Shown here: positions 46,701 through 59,024 of the stretch, one piece after another
Position numbering within the stretch: the first letter of the stretch is position 1
How the letters are laid out: every line of letters begins with the position of its first letter
From: Botrytis cinerea B05.10
Taxonomy: Eukaryota; Ascomycota; Leotiomycetes; Helotiales; Sclerotiniaceae
Reading direction: 5' to 3'
Assembly (NCBI RefSeq): GCF_000143535.2
Contig: NC_037319.1
Location: forward strand, 1,054,001-1,118,000
Length of the DNA stretch: 64,000 bases
Notes under the pieces: generated by a model
What the model was told of the DNA's origin: nothing
Database searches by the model: none
Seen by the model: only the letters and a program-made list of their open reading frames with translations
Translations under genes and position numbers: made by a program

Positions 46701-47913
46701 ATGGCTTTGCCAGTCATTAAAGCAATCGAGGACTGTTCAAACATCACGAAAACAGTCTTGCCATACCTTCCACAATTGTACGATTTACCTCAGCAAGTAC
46801 TTCAATCATATTCAAATCCTACGGAGCTCCGAAATCTCTATCTGGCTACGAATCCACTCATAACTGCTTTCGCATTCTCGTTGTTCTTAACGCCCGTGTT
46901 TCTATTGGTTTCCGAGGTCAACAAAAACTATTCTCAAGTCGACAGATGCTGGAGTATCTTGCCTACCATATATAATGCTCATTTTGCCATCTATGCACAC
47001 CTTTCTGGTCTACCAACAGGGCGACTAGACAATGTCCTCGCTTTTAGTACGATCTGGAGTGTATGTAGTACCCCTCTCGATTTAGGAGTCTGGTTTTGAC
47101 AAACAACAGTTACGTCTGACATATAATTACTGGAGAAAGGGTGGCTATAGCATTGGGTCCGAGGACTATCGCTGGTATGTTTCTCTTCGACAGGTATAAG
47201 TGTGGGCTAATCACTTCTTAGGGAGATTGTCCGACGAAACGTTCCTCCAGCACTCTTCTTCGTCTTCAATGTCGCCTTTATATCGTTGGCGCAAAGCATT
47301 CTACTCTTTCTAATTGCAACGCCGTCATATGTTATGCTCTTAGCTGCACGATATGGAGTACCGTGGACAACGGCAGATTTGATATTCTCCAGAGGTCTTG
47401 TTACTCTTGTTGTGTTTGAGTATTTTGCAGATGGGCAACAGTGGAGTATGTGATTATAGATGTTCTTTTTGACTCGTAGCTAATGTATTTCCAAAATCAG
47501 ACTATCAAACCGCGAAGCAACAATACCTGAAGACGGCTAAAGTACAAGGAGGATTCGACCAAGAATCGCTCGACCGCGGCTTTGTGACCTCTGGTCTCTG
47601 GTCCTTGAGCAGACACCCAAACTTCGCCGCTGAACAGACTATATGGGTAGTACTCTATACGTGGGGCTGCTGGACCAGTGAAGTATTATTCAATTGGACG
47701 TTTGCCGGCGCTATGTCATACTTGATCCTTTTCCAGGCCTCAACTTGGCTCACCGAGCTCATTACTGCCAAAAAATATCCAGATTATCAGCAATATCAAG
47801 CCCGGGTTGGCAAATTCTTGCCTAACATCTTTTCTACCGGGCCAATTTTCGCCAAGGTGGAGAAGAAAGCAGCGACTAAAGGCGATCGAAGAAAGGCTTC
47901 AGCCAGCAAGTAA
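46701..47913 (+). CDS. DUF1295 (steroid 5-alpha-reductase-like) membrane protein
   Basis: Four exons, 46701-47060, 47110-47174, 47222-47445 and 47501-47913, give 353 residues. The DUF1295 pattern is clear: VDRCWSILPTIYNAHFA, RLTYNYWRKGGYSIGSEDYRWE (built across exons 2 and 3), FEYFADGQQW, and the C-terminal GLWSLSRHPNFAAEQTIW motif shared with steroid reductases and isoprenylcysteine methyltransferases. About six to eight membrane segments. The family is membrane-embedded, probably in the ER, and NADPH-dependent reductase activity is presumed from distant homology only. The C-tail is Lys-rich (KKAATKGDRRKASASK). Divergent from TOP3. Confidence 0.87.
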
Positions 47914-48559
47914 ACAGATAGCAATTCCAAATGAGGTTTTGATTTTTCATGCTTAGAGCCTCAAACAGCTGGTTAGAATAGGCAGACAACAAGAGAAGGG
48001 CTAGAAAGTTTGCCCTTAAAACGTACAGAAGAGATCTAATTGTATTCCCTGGATGTCGCCACATAATATTTACAATTAATGTCACTGTGCATCAACTCAG
48101 AACCCACATTCATTTCTGTTTAAAATCATGTTTTCTTGGATTATAAGACAAGTCTGATGTCTCAGAACCATTCATATTGTAATGGTCCTGCCCTACTCAA
48201 TAGATTCGCCTTGTCAGCAGGTTTGGCAAGCGCCACTACAACAATTTCACCACTGCAGACATCATCCCGCCCTACTTCCACTTGACTCTACATAATTTAT
48301 CACACCTATTTCCCATCAAATATTATCAGGAACTCAGCGACCTCACATATTTTAATATCATTGATCATCTTATTCCCCTAATTATTAATGGCATATATAT
48401 TTCAAAATATCTTGCCGAATAACAGAACTTTATCCCCCACCGCTATCATCTTATGAAAGACTGTACCACAGCCAGCCCTGGAACCTATAATATCTCCTCC
48501 GATCGTACCATTATACTATACGCACAAAGGCAGTTGGGTCTTGGTAGTGCCACATAGTC
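47914..48559. other. Intergenic region
   Basis: 646 bp, AT-rich, no gene supported. It should contain the 3' UTR of the DUF1295 gene and the promoter of the next gene, which points the same way. Confidence 0.5.
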
Positions 48560-49570
48560 ATGCCAGAGAAGCACGAGTTTGATGTGAGAACACTCAGACG
48601 AGGCTCACAAAGTTCTGAACTGGAACGACACAGCCTACCGCCAGACATTTATGATAGTCCGAGACCATCAGTGTCTCCACCCCCATATTGTGTACAAGAT
48701 GAGTATCCTCCCTGTGACCCAGGACACCTCTCGACTACAGATGACCCGTCAAACGAACAACTCGCGACCACTACAAAAATCCATGATCCTGAACAGTACC
48801 CACAAGTTCTCCAACGGAGAAAAAATTATGACACCGTCAACCTCACATACAGACCGGGCAAGCAACCTCCCAACAACAAGATTGGCGCTCGAAGGAATCG
48901 CGGCCACTTCAGATCTGAGATATGGAAGTCTTCAGAAGAGACCCCCAGGCTGAGAACAATACAAACTTCCAAGCCGAGAAGATACTTCTCCCGCACATTC
49001 CCTGCCGATTCTCTCACGCAGCCACATCTCGACCAATGCTATAATCGGCCATATGGATTCTGTCTAAGAACCCCGCTTCAAGAGGAACATGAAAATACAA
49101 AATCAGCTCAAGATCTATGCCTCGAACTAGATCATCTACAGAAGCAAATACGGTATTTAAAATCTGCCGTCATACCAGTTGAGAAAGAATTTCATTCACC
49201 AGCTGCACAATTACCAAAATACGGCAATGATGATCCACAGTCGGAAATTCTCATTATGGCTGAAAGAGAACGCATGATATCTCAGAGAATGCAGTGGCTA
49301 CAAAACCAACTGGTGATCATATGGCGAGAGGTTGAAAGAACGGAGCGTGCGCATAAGTACACCGTTGAAGAATTGACAAGGGTTAGTGACTCAAATGATC
49401 GACTGGCACAGCCGTTTAGAGATATGGCCAGGGCGATGAATGAAAGAAATTTAGGAAGAAGATGGTTACAAGGGAAAATACCGTGGGCTAATGCTGTGCA
49501 TATCGGGAGTGAGGTGCCGGATTTTGCTATGATTTTGACACGGGAGCGAGTTATGACAGAGGGACTTTGA
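48560..49570 (+). CDS. Hypothetical protein with coiled coil
   Basis: Single exon, 336 residues, no family recognised. Residues 1-165 are polar, Pro/Ser/Arg-rich and probably disordered. Two heptad-rich segments follow: around 184-205 (LCLELDHLQKQIRYLKSAV) and around 235-275 (RMISQRMQWLQNQLVIIWRE and on). The C-terminus has a basic-aromatic patch (NERNLGRRWLQGKIPWA). Long uninterrupted frame and ordinary codon use support a real gene, but nothing shows its role. Confidence 0.6.
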   Translation: MPEKHEFDVRTLRRGSQSSELERHSLPPDIYDSPRPSVSPPPYCVQDEYPPCDPGHLSTTDDPSNEQLATTTKIHDPEQYPQVLQRRKNYDTVNLTYRPGKQPPNNKIGARRNRGHFRSEIWKSSEETPRLRTIQTSKPRRYFSRTFPADSLTQPHLDQCYNRPYGFCLRTPLQEEHENTKSAQDLCLELDHLQKQIRYLKSAVIPVEKEFHSPAAQLPKYGNDDPQSEILIMAERERMISQRMQWLQNQLVIIWREVERTERAHKYTVEELTRVSDSNDRLAQPFRDMARAMNERNLGRRWLQGKIPWANAVHIGSEVPDFAMILTRERVMTEGL

Positions 49571-50852
49571 TATGTACATAGGTTGACATGGTGGGCGGAA
49601 ACAGCGATTAGTATTCATTCTTCAGCGTTCACTATCAATTGGAATATTCTTGACCACTAGGAACTGAGACTCGGGTAGCCTGCCGTATCGATGTGACAGG
49701 TGAAATGTGGCTTTAAAGGGGTGAGAATCAGTGTGCTAATTGCGTTGTAATATCTTCGCATCCAATTCCACAGAGATGTCCAAACTCTACGACTGTCAGT
49801 GATCAACCTAAAGTATCGGCCGAGATATGCTCTTCCATGGGTTGTAGATCCTAGGTATCTCAACAGTAAGTCGTTTTGGAGCATCACTCAAGATAGGATA
49901 CCTTTGTGGATAACATAGAACTCTCCAACGAACTCTCAAGCTGAAATACATTGGATTAACATCTCACTCTTCAACCCTGAAGAACTGGCTACAGAACTTA
50001 CGACGAGAGCGGTATTGATGTTTTAGCTTTGTGGGATGCTAGATTTTTATATTCCGAGATTTCGGACGGGAGTATGATAAGTCTCTCCTAGGGTTCTGTT
50101 CAATGCAGATGTGTGAATTTATTTGAACAAGGGGAATTGGATGAGTTGTTGATATGCATGCAATTGAGATGAAAGTTGAGCTGATGCGAATGTGAATTTA
50201 TGGCATGATATAATGGCATGATATAAATATGGGCGTTCATATAACGTGCATGTCTAGAAGCTCCAATCCTATGATTCTCGCCCGTAGAAGCTCAGTTGAT
50301 AGAACAGCTGGATGGTTGGAGAAGTAATATTACAGGATGCATACATATACACACCCCACGCCATCACTTTGGTGTCTCAATGGGTGCCATGTGAGCATAC
50401 AATCATGCAACGCAGCAAAGAAATATTTAGAGGTATAGAGAAAGAAGATATTCTATTTTGCATTACATCTTAGGAATTTGGCGAAGAAAGCAGAAAATGA
50501 CATATAAATGCCAAACACTCGAGAAGCAAATGTATAGACAACAAAACGTCTTCACGATATAGCCCTTCCATTCTAGCAACCACCCACTTAAAATCAAACA
50601 TAGAAGTATTATTCTCCCTCTGTCAGTGCCCTAGACATCTTTGTTCAAACCCAACTACTCCACATATTATTCGTCAATCTTATAGCATATCCATCCTGTG
50701 CCCAGCACATTTTTTTCGTCGAATTGCCTCATATCACTCAAGCTCCCCCTCGGATTCCAAGTTCTTCCCTGCGTTTTCGCTATGCAGAGCCCTTGGTGTC
50801 TCGTCGTTCACAACACCTCCCTCCAGTGTCCATCCCATCCAAGGACTATTCT
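49571..50852. other. Intergenic region
   Basis: 1.28 kb without a gene. It lies between two 3' ends (convergent), and I see no repeat or domain of note. Confidence 0.5.
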
Positions 50853-51065
50853 CTACTTCTTCGCATCCTTCTTGACCTTCGGCTTCGCATACGGTTTATT
50901 TGTTTCGTAATGAATCCAAAACGCGATTGCAACCAACGTAAACAATCCAATCAACACCAGAATCAACTGGACGAAAAGAAATGGAGTTGTTTGGAGAACA
51001 GCGGTGGCTTTAGGCGTGAATCCCAACCATTTGAAGGCATTGGGTCCAGAGAATGCTTGTCCCAT
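50853..51065 (-). CDS. Small single-pass membrane protein
   Basis: A 70-residue frame. An N-terminal amphipathic part (MGQAFSGPNAFKWLGFTPKA) is followed by one strong membrane segment (about residues 28-50) and a Lys-rich tail (KPYAKPKVKKDAKK). The layout, with N-terminal loop, single helix and basic tail, is that of small organelle or ER membrane subunits. The sequence is unusual enough for chance to be unlikely. I do not recognise the family; an OXPHOS accessory or ER subunit are possibilities only. Confidence 0.55.
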   Translation of the reverse strand: MGQAFSGPNAFKWLGFTPKATAVLQTTPFLFVQLILVLIGLFTLVAIAFWIHYETNKPYAKPKVKKDAKK

Positions 51066-52120
51066 TTTCGCTTTACAGTGCTTTCTTGAAGATTAAATAT
51101 GGAGATGAGGATAAGGTACAAGATTGAAGACGGAATTTGGATCGGCAAGCTGGGTGGATGTAAGGTTCGGAGGGATAGCGACGATGGTCTTGACCGATGT
51201 CAATTGTATGTGAAAAATGTAGATGATTAAGTGTCAATTGTCTCAAAAGGGTAGAGAATTCGATCCGGTCAACAGAAGGCAAGTAGTAGCACGATTTGTC
51301 GACAATGCAAACAATGTACGAAATACAGACAGAGAGAGAGAAACGAGAGATCAAAACCTACCACGGGAAAGAAGGAGACGCTCTCCTAAAAACCTAAGAT
51401 ATATGAGACAGTCTACTGGCGTTTCAAATCCTTGGCATGGTGTTACTATAAGTCCATGTTTTGAGGCTCATTGCCGAATGCTGGCAGGGGCAGCAGAAGG
51501 AGAGCGGTCGATGAGAGGTCGATGAGAGGTCGATGTGAGGTCGAGGGGGATTCAAGATGTTACAGATTTGTAGGAGAGTTGTCGCAGGAAACAAAGCTTT
51601 GACAATATCATTGGGTGGTAATAATAGTGGATCAGATGGGGTATGGCCAATTACATGGGGTTGCAGCTTGATGTGTGTGTACTCGTATGGCGGCACAACA
51701 TTATATGCTATTTTCATATCCTCATAGCGGCAACGTCAGTGTTGGACAATAAATCAGTCTGTCTAATTGTTTTGATGCGGTACTTGTATATTGTGGAATT
51801 CACCGAATTACTTGAATTTATAGTCTATTGCTCTTGCAAACAATATTTTCACAAATCTCATGTGATATTCAGTAGCATAGCCCATATTGAATGCTAGGAC
51901 CACTTTTTGATGTCCAGATCAAAAATGTCTAATCATCTCTAGGAAGGCCCTTTTATGTCTTTGAAGACGAGATAAATCACCTCAGTTTGTCCATGTACAC
52001 AGATCCATACCCCCATTCTAACAAATACGTTTGTGTGAAATCTGCTCTACGCCAGCAATGATGTGGATAAACACATATCGCAGATTACTTGCATTGTATG
52101 TCGTATATCATGTAAGAATT
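51066..52120. other. Intergenic region
   Basis: About 1 kb, no gene supported. A GAGGTCGAT motif is repeated three times near 51512-51545. The left part would be the promoter of the small membrane protein and the right part the 3' UTR of the next gene. Confidence 0.5.
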
Positions 52121-54324
52121 TTATTCTTCGGGCAGTAGCCGATCGGTTTCTGGCTTGGGTTGTGAGTCTAATTGCGGTTCCGAGGGTGTCTCAGGGCTTA
52201 GAGACACACTTTCAACTTTTTGCAGGATACCCTTTCCAGCTCTACTCAACGCTTCCATAATGCTTTCCATTGATCGACTTTCCTGTCTGACAGCTTTCAA
52301 TGCGGCTTCCACCTCTTCACAACGCTTCTGCAAGCGCTTGATTTCTGCTTTGAGTAGATTGGACTGGTCATCCTTTGCGCGGAGTTGTCCGTTACTAGTC
52401 GATTCTGTCGATGCAATACCAGTTGACACTTCATCATTGCACTCACTGAATGAAGGGACATTTTTCTCAATGCGTCCCGGTAAGAGTGAGTTTGCGCTAA
52501 AACTTTCCGTATAAATCTTCATTCCAGCACTCAATTGTTCAATCCTTTGCTCCATCTCAAGTCTCAACTTATTCCAGTTCTTTCTCTCTTCCCCAGTCTT
52601 TTCTTCTAGTTGACTAGCCATCTTCACAATCTCGACGTACTGTGCCCCTTCTTGTACTGCTGCTTGTCGGTAAGTGTCCCTACTTTTCGCAAGATCCTCG
52701 ATGTCTCCCTCCAATTCGAGAACTTGGGAATTTAATCGCGTTTTCTCTTCGGTAAGGCTAAAAATTTCGATATCGGAAACCTCGTGCTTCTTCTCGAGGG
52801 CGCTCGCTCGACTCTGAGACCGCGAGAAAGCAGCAAGGAGCTTATCGTGTTCACTCTGCAACGATGATAAGGCGATCTTTTGAATAGAAACTTCATGTTG
52901 TAGCGCTGCTGTATGGACTTGCAATGCGCTATCCGATGATTGCGCATTTGCAATAGGAGGTAGAACATGGTTAGAAGTGTGAGGGTTTGATGATTGAGAC
53001 GGGCCACTAGACAGACCCGTATATGCTGTCGACCCTGAAGGGGATGAAAAGCTGGCCGAGGTCGGAGATGGAGACGGAAAAGCTCGTCCTGGTGAAGATG
53101 GTAATTGTCGAGCTGAGGCTGAAGGGGGATTCATACTCGAAAGCCTCCGGCTCGAATGGTCGATTGACAAAGGGTTGTAGTTGGGAGATTGAGTTCTTAT
53201 GGGTGGAAGTCCTTCACTGACTGATTTAGCCATAGACCTGCGTCTTTGGTGCATTCTAGAATCAGACATGCCCGTTTCATTCAATGTAGTTCTCTGGTGG
53301 TCATCTTCAATACGTCGTTTCATGATGATTAAAGGATCATATGGGGTCACACTGTTAACAACATCCTTTTTGAGGGGGACCTTTGAAGACCCTGGAGGGA
53401 TCTGCTGTACGAATTTATCGGCGAGCTCGTTGACTTTGTTGATCTTGGTAAGTATCCAGTGGAGTGTTTGTTTTAGGCCAAAGTCAATCATTGGAGGTGG
53501 GTCTCCAGAAGGAAGAAGACGCAACTGTGAGTGAGCCTAATATTTTGTAAGCACGATTCGAAGGACTACACATGAGTATAAACGGAATGGACCCTCTCGA
53601 TAACAAGAATCAAGCACTTTGCTGCTACTTACTGGATTGATACCACGCTTCTCGGAATCTATACCCGAACGGAGCGTCTCCGCTAGCTGAGTAAGCCCAA
53701 CGCTGCAAGCCTGTGTAACAAGGGCAAGTTCAGGGTTCTTTTGGCAATGCTCGCAACACTCTGGTGAAGATTCTTCTTCGTGATCAAATGTAGTCTGCCG
53801 CCTGCACTGGCGACATAAATCAGACACATGTTGCGGGGAGTCCACCCGACCATTTGCGGTCAATCGGGGAGGTTGAACAGGAGTAGAAGCATTCTGGATC
53901 GTCTGATTATAATCATGACCATATCCACTTGAATCTAAAGAGTAAGGTTTGAGTTAGTAATTAAACATGACACTTTTTTAGGCCATCCTAAACACCTACA
54001 GTGTGCCTGCGATGGGGGAATTTTCCCATGTGCGTCTAGATCCACCCTCGCTACTCCTTTGTAATCACCCCCCTCGTAACGCGACCTTTTCACGACCGAA
54101 CTTTCGCCATTCCGAATATTCTGGTTATTTTGGGTCGCCCATTTTCCAGAATGGTCATATACTGAGTACGGCAAAAGCGGTCCAGCTTCAATTGGTGGTA
54201 GTGTTCCGTGATGCCAACTATTACTACTTCCACTGTGTTGTGTTGATGTTTTCGTATCGTCTTCCCAAGGACGTTTAGTGCCTGATCGATACGATTGGGG
54301 AGACTCTTTTGATCGTGCATCCAT
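52121..54324 (-). CDS. Cys-motif and coiled-coil protein, unknown function
   Basis: Three exons, 54324-54000, 53934-53633 and 53536-52121, give 680 residues. Exon 2 contains a possible zinc-binding cluster, DLCRQCRRQ then about 18 residues on PECCEHCQK, arranged C-x2-C...C-C-x2-C. The next conserved part is MIDFGLKQTLHWILTKINKV. A Ser/Pro-rich linker and a long heptad region follow (about 420-560 and 590-650), then an acidic end. The N-terminal exon is disordered with a PWEDD motif. The first in-frame start is the ATG at 54324. The pattern of short zinc motif plus coiled coil suggests a nuclear or scaffold protein, but I cannot assign a family. Confidence 0.75.
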
Positions 54325-56392
54325 CACCGCACTGCCAATACCACTATATTACTGGGACTGTAGACAATGGCCGATCCATTCGTCCTCCTGACTTCAAACA
54401 ATGGTGTCGTCGTTCCCGAATTTAAACTGGTGCGCGCGCATGAGAGATATGTTCTACCGGTGAAGTCTATATCACAAAGAATCATCAGTATTCCGAAGGT
54501 ATTTCAAGAACTCGTAGCCAGACATGACAAGAAATCACTGCTTACATGTTTTCTGTATAAAAGTCAAGGAAAGTGATATACTCAGGCATATGCAGCAGAT
54601 AGCCCTGTGATCTAGGTGCTGTCTGCGCACCATCTGAAATATATACCGTGCGATGGAGAAGTAAGAAAAGCAAGTAGTCAAATGACAAATTCCTTTAGAG
54701 AGATACGACGCCGGCCATGATTTGGAACAATTGGATGAAGGACGTTGTGCACTGTGCACTGTGCATTCTAAGCTCTGTTACATGGCTTTTCTCTATCGAA
54801 TCTGAAAGGACAGGCTCGTACGGTAGTAATATCATTCATACATTCATAAGAGAAAGTGGGTTTGGGCAAGGAGTGTGTGAGGCAGCGTTAGCCTTACAAA
54901 CTGTGCTGACGCGCTGAGGATCTTTGCTCAATATTACAATTCACTCGGTAAGGTGTTCTAGTCGGTTGAACGTTCATGGTGATTCGTTAAGAAAGTGAGG
55001 TAATGCAAAACGGAAGAGGGGGCGAAATGAATCCTTGGATTATGAATTTCTGTGCTTTACCCTTGGCTGATTTCATGTCCCTTGTATCAATTTTCCGAAC
55101 AGGCGGAAATCGGGCTGCATCGAAAGGGTTGAAGTTGTTGCTATTGCATCAATGGAATGGATGTGATGGGAATCAGTTGATCCTTCCCTCCGAGAGTCCC
55201 TCGAACGGTTTATATTTCGTGGCTGACTGGCTTTTCTCCTTACGAGACTAGTACCCAACTTGGAAAGGGTCAATTTTGATTCACAATATGGCCGTGGTAC
55301 AGCATCTGGTAGTTGCTTGGAGTCTTGGCCTGGCAAATTGCGGGTTGGTTAGGTCGGTATTTAGATGGTTGAATAGTATGCCCCGTAGACCGTTTGACGA
55401 GCGGGTTCAACAACAGCCAGGGTAGAAAGAAAAGAAAGGTTGTTGATTTTGTGTAGTAAGTCTTGGATTGGCCGTCATGTTCTCTTCTTTTCAGGAAATG
55501 GTGTGGTGTGGTGTGATTGATGGTTGGTGGAGATCATCTTTGGCGGTTGGGAGTTCGGGGGTTGGGGAGTCAAAAACGCTTACACATACAAGGTCTTGCT
55601 TACTCAGATTCAACATCTCCACTGAGTTTGACTAAAGTACCCGGTTGAGTTCATTTTGAACCTTGTTGTGTATATCCTTATTCAGATAACCATTCGAAAA
55701 TTTAGAGTTTTTGAGCAAGTTTTACATTATATGAGTGTTTGAGTGGATGTTCAAATACTTGAATGGTAACCTGCATACGCCGAGGATTTATCGTCAGTGA
55801 GAAAGGGGTACATCTTTGCGTGCATGAGAAGAGCCTAGAAGACCTACAGTGTTGTAAGAATGGGACAAAACGCAGATCACTAGATTTATCAGCCAGATAT
55901 TACAAACTCGGGGTTCGGGATACCTTCGTACTACCAGAGAATGTAATCCGTACAGAGTTCGTACACACAACCGTAGACGTTGAAGGAAGAAACTACATAG
56001 ACGTCCCAAAACGTGCAAAAAATGAGCATTTTGCTTCGGATATATATTTGCCATCGCTCACGCGACCGACAATTTCCTTCCATAGGTAACCCGGTGCTTG
56101 CGTGATGGATCCTCAGTGTTCATCGGGTAATCATATGAATCGCAAAGCATATCTCCAACAGCTGGCTCGAGCGATGAAGTTGTCATACGGGCACTGGTGG
56201 CGCCAAAAAGTAATTCGGGCTGAATCATCTCCGATCATCACAAAATTACAAGCAGTAAGTTGGAAAGTTGGTTGAAATTCACTGTTCTTGATTGAACTGG
56301 GTATTAAAATTAGATACATATGTGCCACGCCCCGTTCCCAGAAAGCCCCCTTGTCAAGCAAATGCAATTTGTGGTGTCCGATCAATTGAAAT
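54325..56392. other. Spacer between two minus-strand genes
   Basis: About 2 kb. Small plus-strand frames at 54367-54576 (69 codons) and 55763-56089 (108 codons) are open but have no domain, signal or splice support. GTGCACT is repeated in tandem at about 54746-54763. The left part is the promoter of the gene ending at 54324. Confidence 0.45.
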
Positions 56393-58447
56393 CTAATCAG
56401 ACAATCGTCGCTGTCGTTTCGGTGCCCGCTCCGAGGAGAGCGATCGCGATCGCGAGTATCTATCGCCGTTGCGAGATCGTTTAGGTGGGGAGCGTGATCG
56501 GCTTGGGGAGCGGGACCGTGACCTAGTCCGAGAGCGATATCGAGAGCGATATCTAGATCGAGATGGAGACCGAGACCGAGATAAAGACCGAGATAAAGAC
56601 CGGGTCCGGGACCGAGTGCGGGAACGAGAGCGAGACGGAGAGCGGGACGGAGAGCGGGACGGAGAGCGAGATCGAGAGCGGGATCGAGAGCGGGATCTAG
56701 ACAAAGAGCGAGAGCGAGAACGAGACCTTGAATAGGAAGAGCCCGTATATGATGAATAACTAGAAACAGAACTTCCCGAGTCCGATGTCGCATCAGCAGC
56801 AGCCGCAGGTAAGGTTGGCAGCGCTGGTTTTGGCATATTCTGGAGGTATTCGCGCATCTCTTCAGTGATAGCACCCATCCCAATACTTGTGAAGTAATTG
56901 ATAGAGAACCTCGTGTTGCGAGGGTTATCACGAGGGAATAATCCTTCGAAATAAGGTCGCAGTATATCGTCCTTCAAGCGGGCTTGCAATTTTGCCATTC
57001 CCATTGCTTCCGATAGATCCTGGAAAAGAATTTTGATGAATATACGACTGCTTGATGTTGTCTCTTCTTCATTCAGGTGTACAATAGACAAAACGTGCCA
57101 GCCAAGAGCATCAGAGCTAAGAAGATGGCCGAAAAATCTCGCGATGTTTCGTAGCCTGTTTGTTTCGTACCGATGTATGGTATCATAGTATTTTGCAAAT
57201 GATTGCTCAAAAAGATCGGTCCAAAGACGATTAATCTTTGCGAACCGCTCCCCGATGAGCCCATAAAACTTTGAATATGTTCTCTCCTGGGAGCAACATT
57301 CGATAACCATGGAAGGAAGTTCTGGCTCTTGTCCGGGTGGCAGTGTAACTTTCATCAGCTTGTGGCAACATTCTTCGGGGTCGATACTAGACATGATAGT
57401 CAGGTATATGGTTCGTCGTAGGTTGACGAGATCCGTATTGCTCTGATCCTTGATTTCTAAAGCCTTTTCTTCTTTTTTCTCCTCGTCATCCTCGCTATCG
57501 TCTTCCTCGTCATCATCATCCTCGTCGTCACTTCCCTCTCCAAGAATTTCCGCTTTCAATCGTTTGTATAATTCCTCATTTTGCTCCCATTCAGGATCGA
57601 ATTTGAAAATATTCAGTCCATCTTGGACATCAATTTCATCATCCAGGGCCATGCGGTGTGTGATTTGATCTTCCTCCTCCACGAGATCCAACTCTTCCTT
57701 GATCGCAGGATTATCTTTATACTTGTCTTTTCGGACTTGGAAAAGAACTTCAATCATATATTGCACCCGTTTATCAATATCTGCCTCATTCAGAATGTTC
57801 CTGAACTGATCGAACACTGCTAGTGCAATAGGCCCGCTCATCTCTTCGAGATGTTGACCCACTTCACGCGTCAATCCGACCGCAATTTCAACACTATCGT
57901 CCGTTGGCTTATTGAGAAGTAACAGTAGAATCTGCGCCGCGACAATCTCGTTTGCTACCTGTTGATTACAAAGATGGGCGATGAATGTGGTGGCAGAAAG
58001 ACAGACAGCCTTATCGTTTCTCTTGAACCCTTTTTTGAACTGAACTATAAGACGTTTTAACAGAAGCTCTCCAACCTGGGGAAGCTTCGTATTGACGATC
58101 GCGGCCATGGCGGCATATATCGGTGTGAATGGTAAACTGGCAGCCTGGGCCTTCATAATACTCCTACAGAATAGCCCTCGACCTCGAATCAGATTCTCTC
58201 CGAATAACTCTGGCACAATATGTTTTATGTTTGAGACATTAACTTTGTTGATTAAACCGTTGATAGACTTCTTCAAAGCTTCCCAGGCCATTCGCTGATA
58301 TTCTTTGCTCGATTTGTCGGTGATCTGGGATTGAAGAGCTCGTAGGCGCGCAGGTGGTATATAGGTACCACCAGATCGCATCGTAAGAAGTTTCTCATAT
58401 TCGGCTTTCGCAGCAGCCTGCTTTTCTTCCTCCGATCTCTTCTCCAT
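56393..58447 (-). CDS. CWC22: Pre-mRNA-splicing factor CWC22
   Basis: Single exon, 684 residues. The N-terminal [14 protein letters not shown] is the family signature before a MIF4G domain (about residues 60-245, with [15 protein letters not shown] and [20 protein letters not shown] helices). An acidic linker ([20 protein letters not shown]) follows, then the MA3 domain (about 340-460, [20 protein letters not shown] onward). The end is a long Arg-Ser repeat domain from about 573 to 670, longer than in yeast Cwc22. CWC22 is needed for spliceosome activation and, in animals, loads eIF4A3 for exon-junction complex assembly. The gene is intronless here although it serves splicing. The ATG at 58447 starts [13 protein letters not shown]. 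Confidence 0.94.
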   Translation of the reverse strand: MEKRSEEEKQAAAKAEYEKLLTMRSGGTYIPPARLRALQSQITDKSSKEYQRMAWEALKKSINGLINKVNVSNIKHIVPELFGENLIRGRGLFCRSIMKAQAASLPFTPIYAAMAAIVNTKLPQVGELLLKRLIVQFKKGFKRNDKAVCLSATTFIAHLCNQQVANEIVAAQILLLLLNKPTDDSVEIAVGLTREVGQHLEEMSGPIALAVFDQFRNILNEADIDKRVQYMIEVLFQVRKDKYKDNPAIKEELDLVEEEDQITHRMALDDEIDVQDGLNIFKFDPEWEQNEELYKRLKAEILGEGSDDEDDDDEEDDSEDDEEKKEEKALEIKDQSNTDLVNLRRTIYLTIMSSIDPEECCHKLMKVTLPPGQEPELPSMVIECCSQERTYSKFYGLIGERFAKINRLWTDLFEQSFAKYYDTIHRYETNRLRNIARFFGHLLSSDALGWHVLSIVHLNEEETTSSSRIFIKILFQDLSEAMGMAKLQARLKDDILRPYFEGLFPRDNPRNTRFSINYFTSIGMGAITEEMREYLQNMPKPALPTLPAAAADATSDSGSSVSSYSSYTGSSYSRSRSRSRSLSRSRSRSRSRSRSPSRSPSRSPSRSRSRTRSRTRSLSRSLSRSRSPSRSRYRSRYRSRTRSRSRSPSRSRSPPKRSRNGDRYSRSRSLSSERAPKRQRRLSD
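56470..56735 (-). repeat. RS-repeat coding tract of CWC22
   Basis: Hexamer-scale repeats encode alternating Arg-Ser. Because codons such as CGC/TCC/CGA are used, the opposite strand is also open and encodes an Arg-Asp/Glu repeat; that antisense frame is an artefact. Confidence 0.8.
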
Positions 58448-59024
58448 GACTGCGTGGGTAGATTCTAACGATTGAAATCGTCAGATGGTTGTCTCTTTTT
58501 GAAAAGGTGACGGGTATTGAAAATGAGGAATTGACGCAGGGTTAATGGCGCGCTAATGAACGCGATGAAGCTAAGATAAGATAACAGTCACGTGTGCCTC
58601 CAGAAGTCGTGCCTTCATTTGTTCTGGCGTAATTATTTTGAAATATAACAGACAATATATTTGTTTCCTGAATACATATGGTACATCTAGGTCGGTACGT
58701 CGTTTATTCCACTTCCAACGATTTGCAATAGAACATTCACAAGCAGCATGGTGCTGTCCTGTATTTAAATATTACATAAGTCACAGGTAGCTTTTACTGT
58801 GCTTGTTAGATTAGAGCCGTGCACCAGTCCCCCCTTGTATTACGAAAGACCAGATTGACTTGACAGGGAAAGGAAGCTCTCATGCACTTTTGAACAATCA
58901 AATTGCCTTCAATTTCTTTACGATAGTCACTCAAGAAAGTAAGGACAAGACACACCTCTCAATTCTTCAAGCTTTCGGTGTTCGGGTTGATTTCATCACA
59001 CTCCTTTAAAAGTCTATTGCAACA
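58448..59024. promoter_or_regulatory. Divergent promoter, CWC22 / DPM2
   Basis: 577 bp between start codons of two conserved genes. A CACGTG is at 58589-58594, about 145 bp upstream of CWC22. No gene is supported. Confidence 0.45.

Noticed and set aside
54367..54576. 69-codon plus-strand frame
   Set aside because: No domain, no splice partner, and it lies in the promoter of the divergent minus-strand gene.
55763..56089. 108-codon plus-strand frame
   Set aside because: No recognisable motif or context; length is within chance for this composition.
56469..56735. Arg-Asp repeat frame antisense to CWC22
   Set aside because: A mirror image of the RS-repeat codons of a clearly identified gene.
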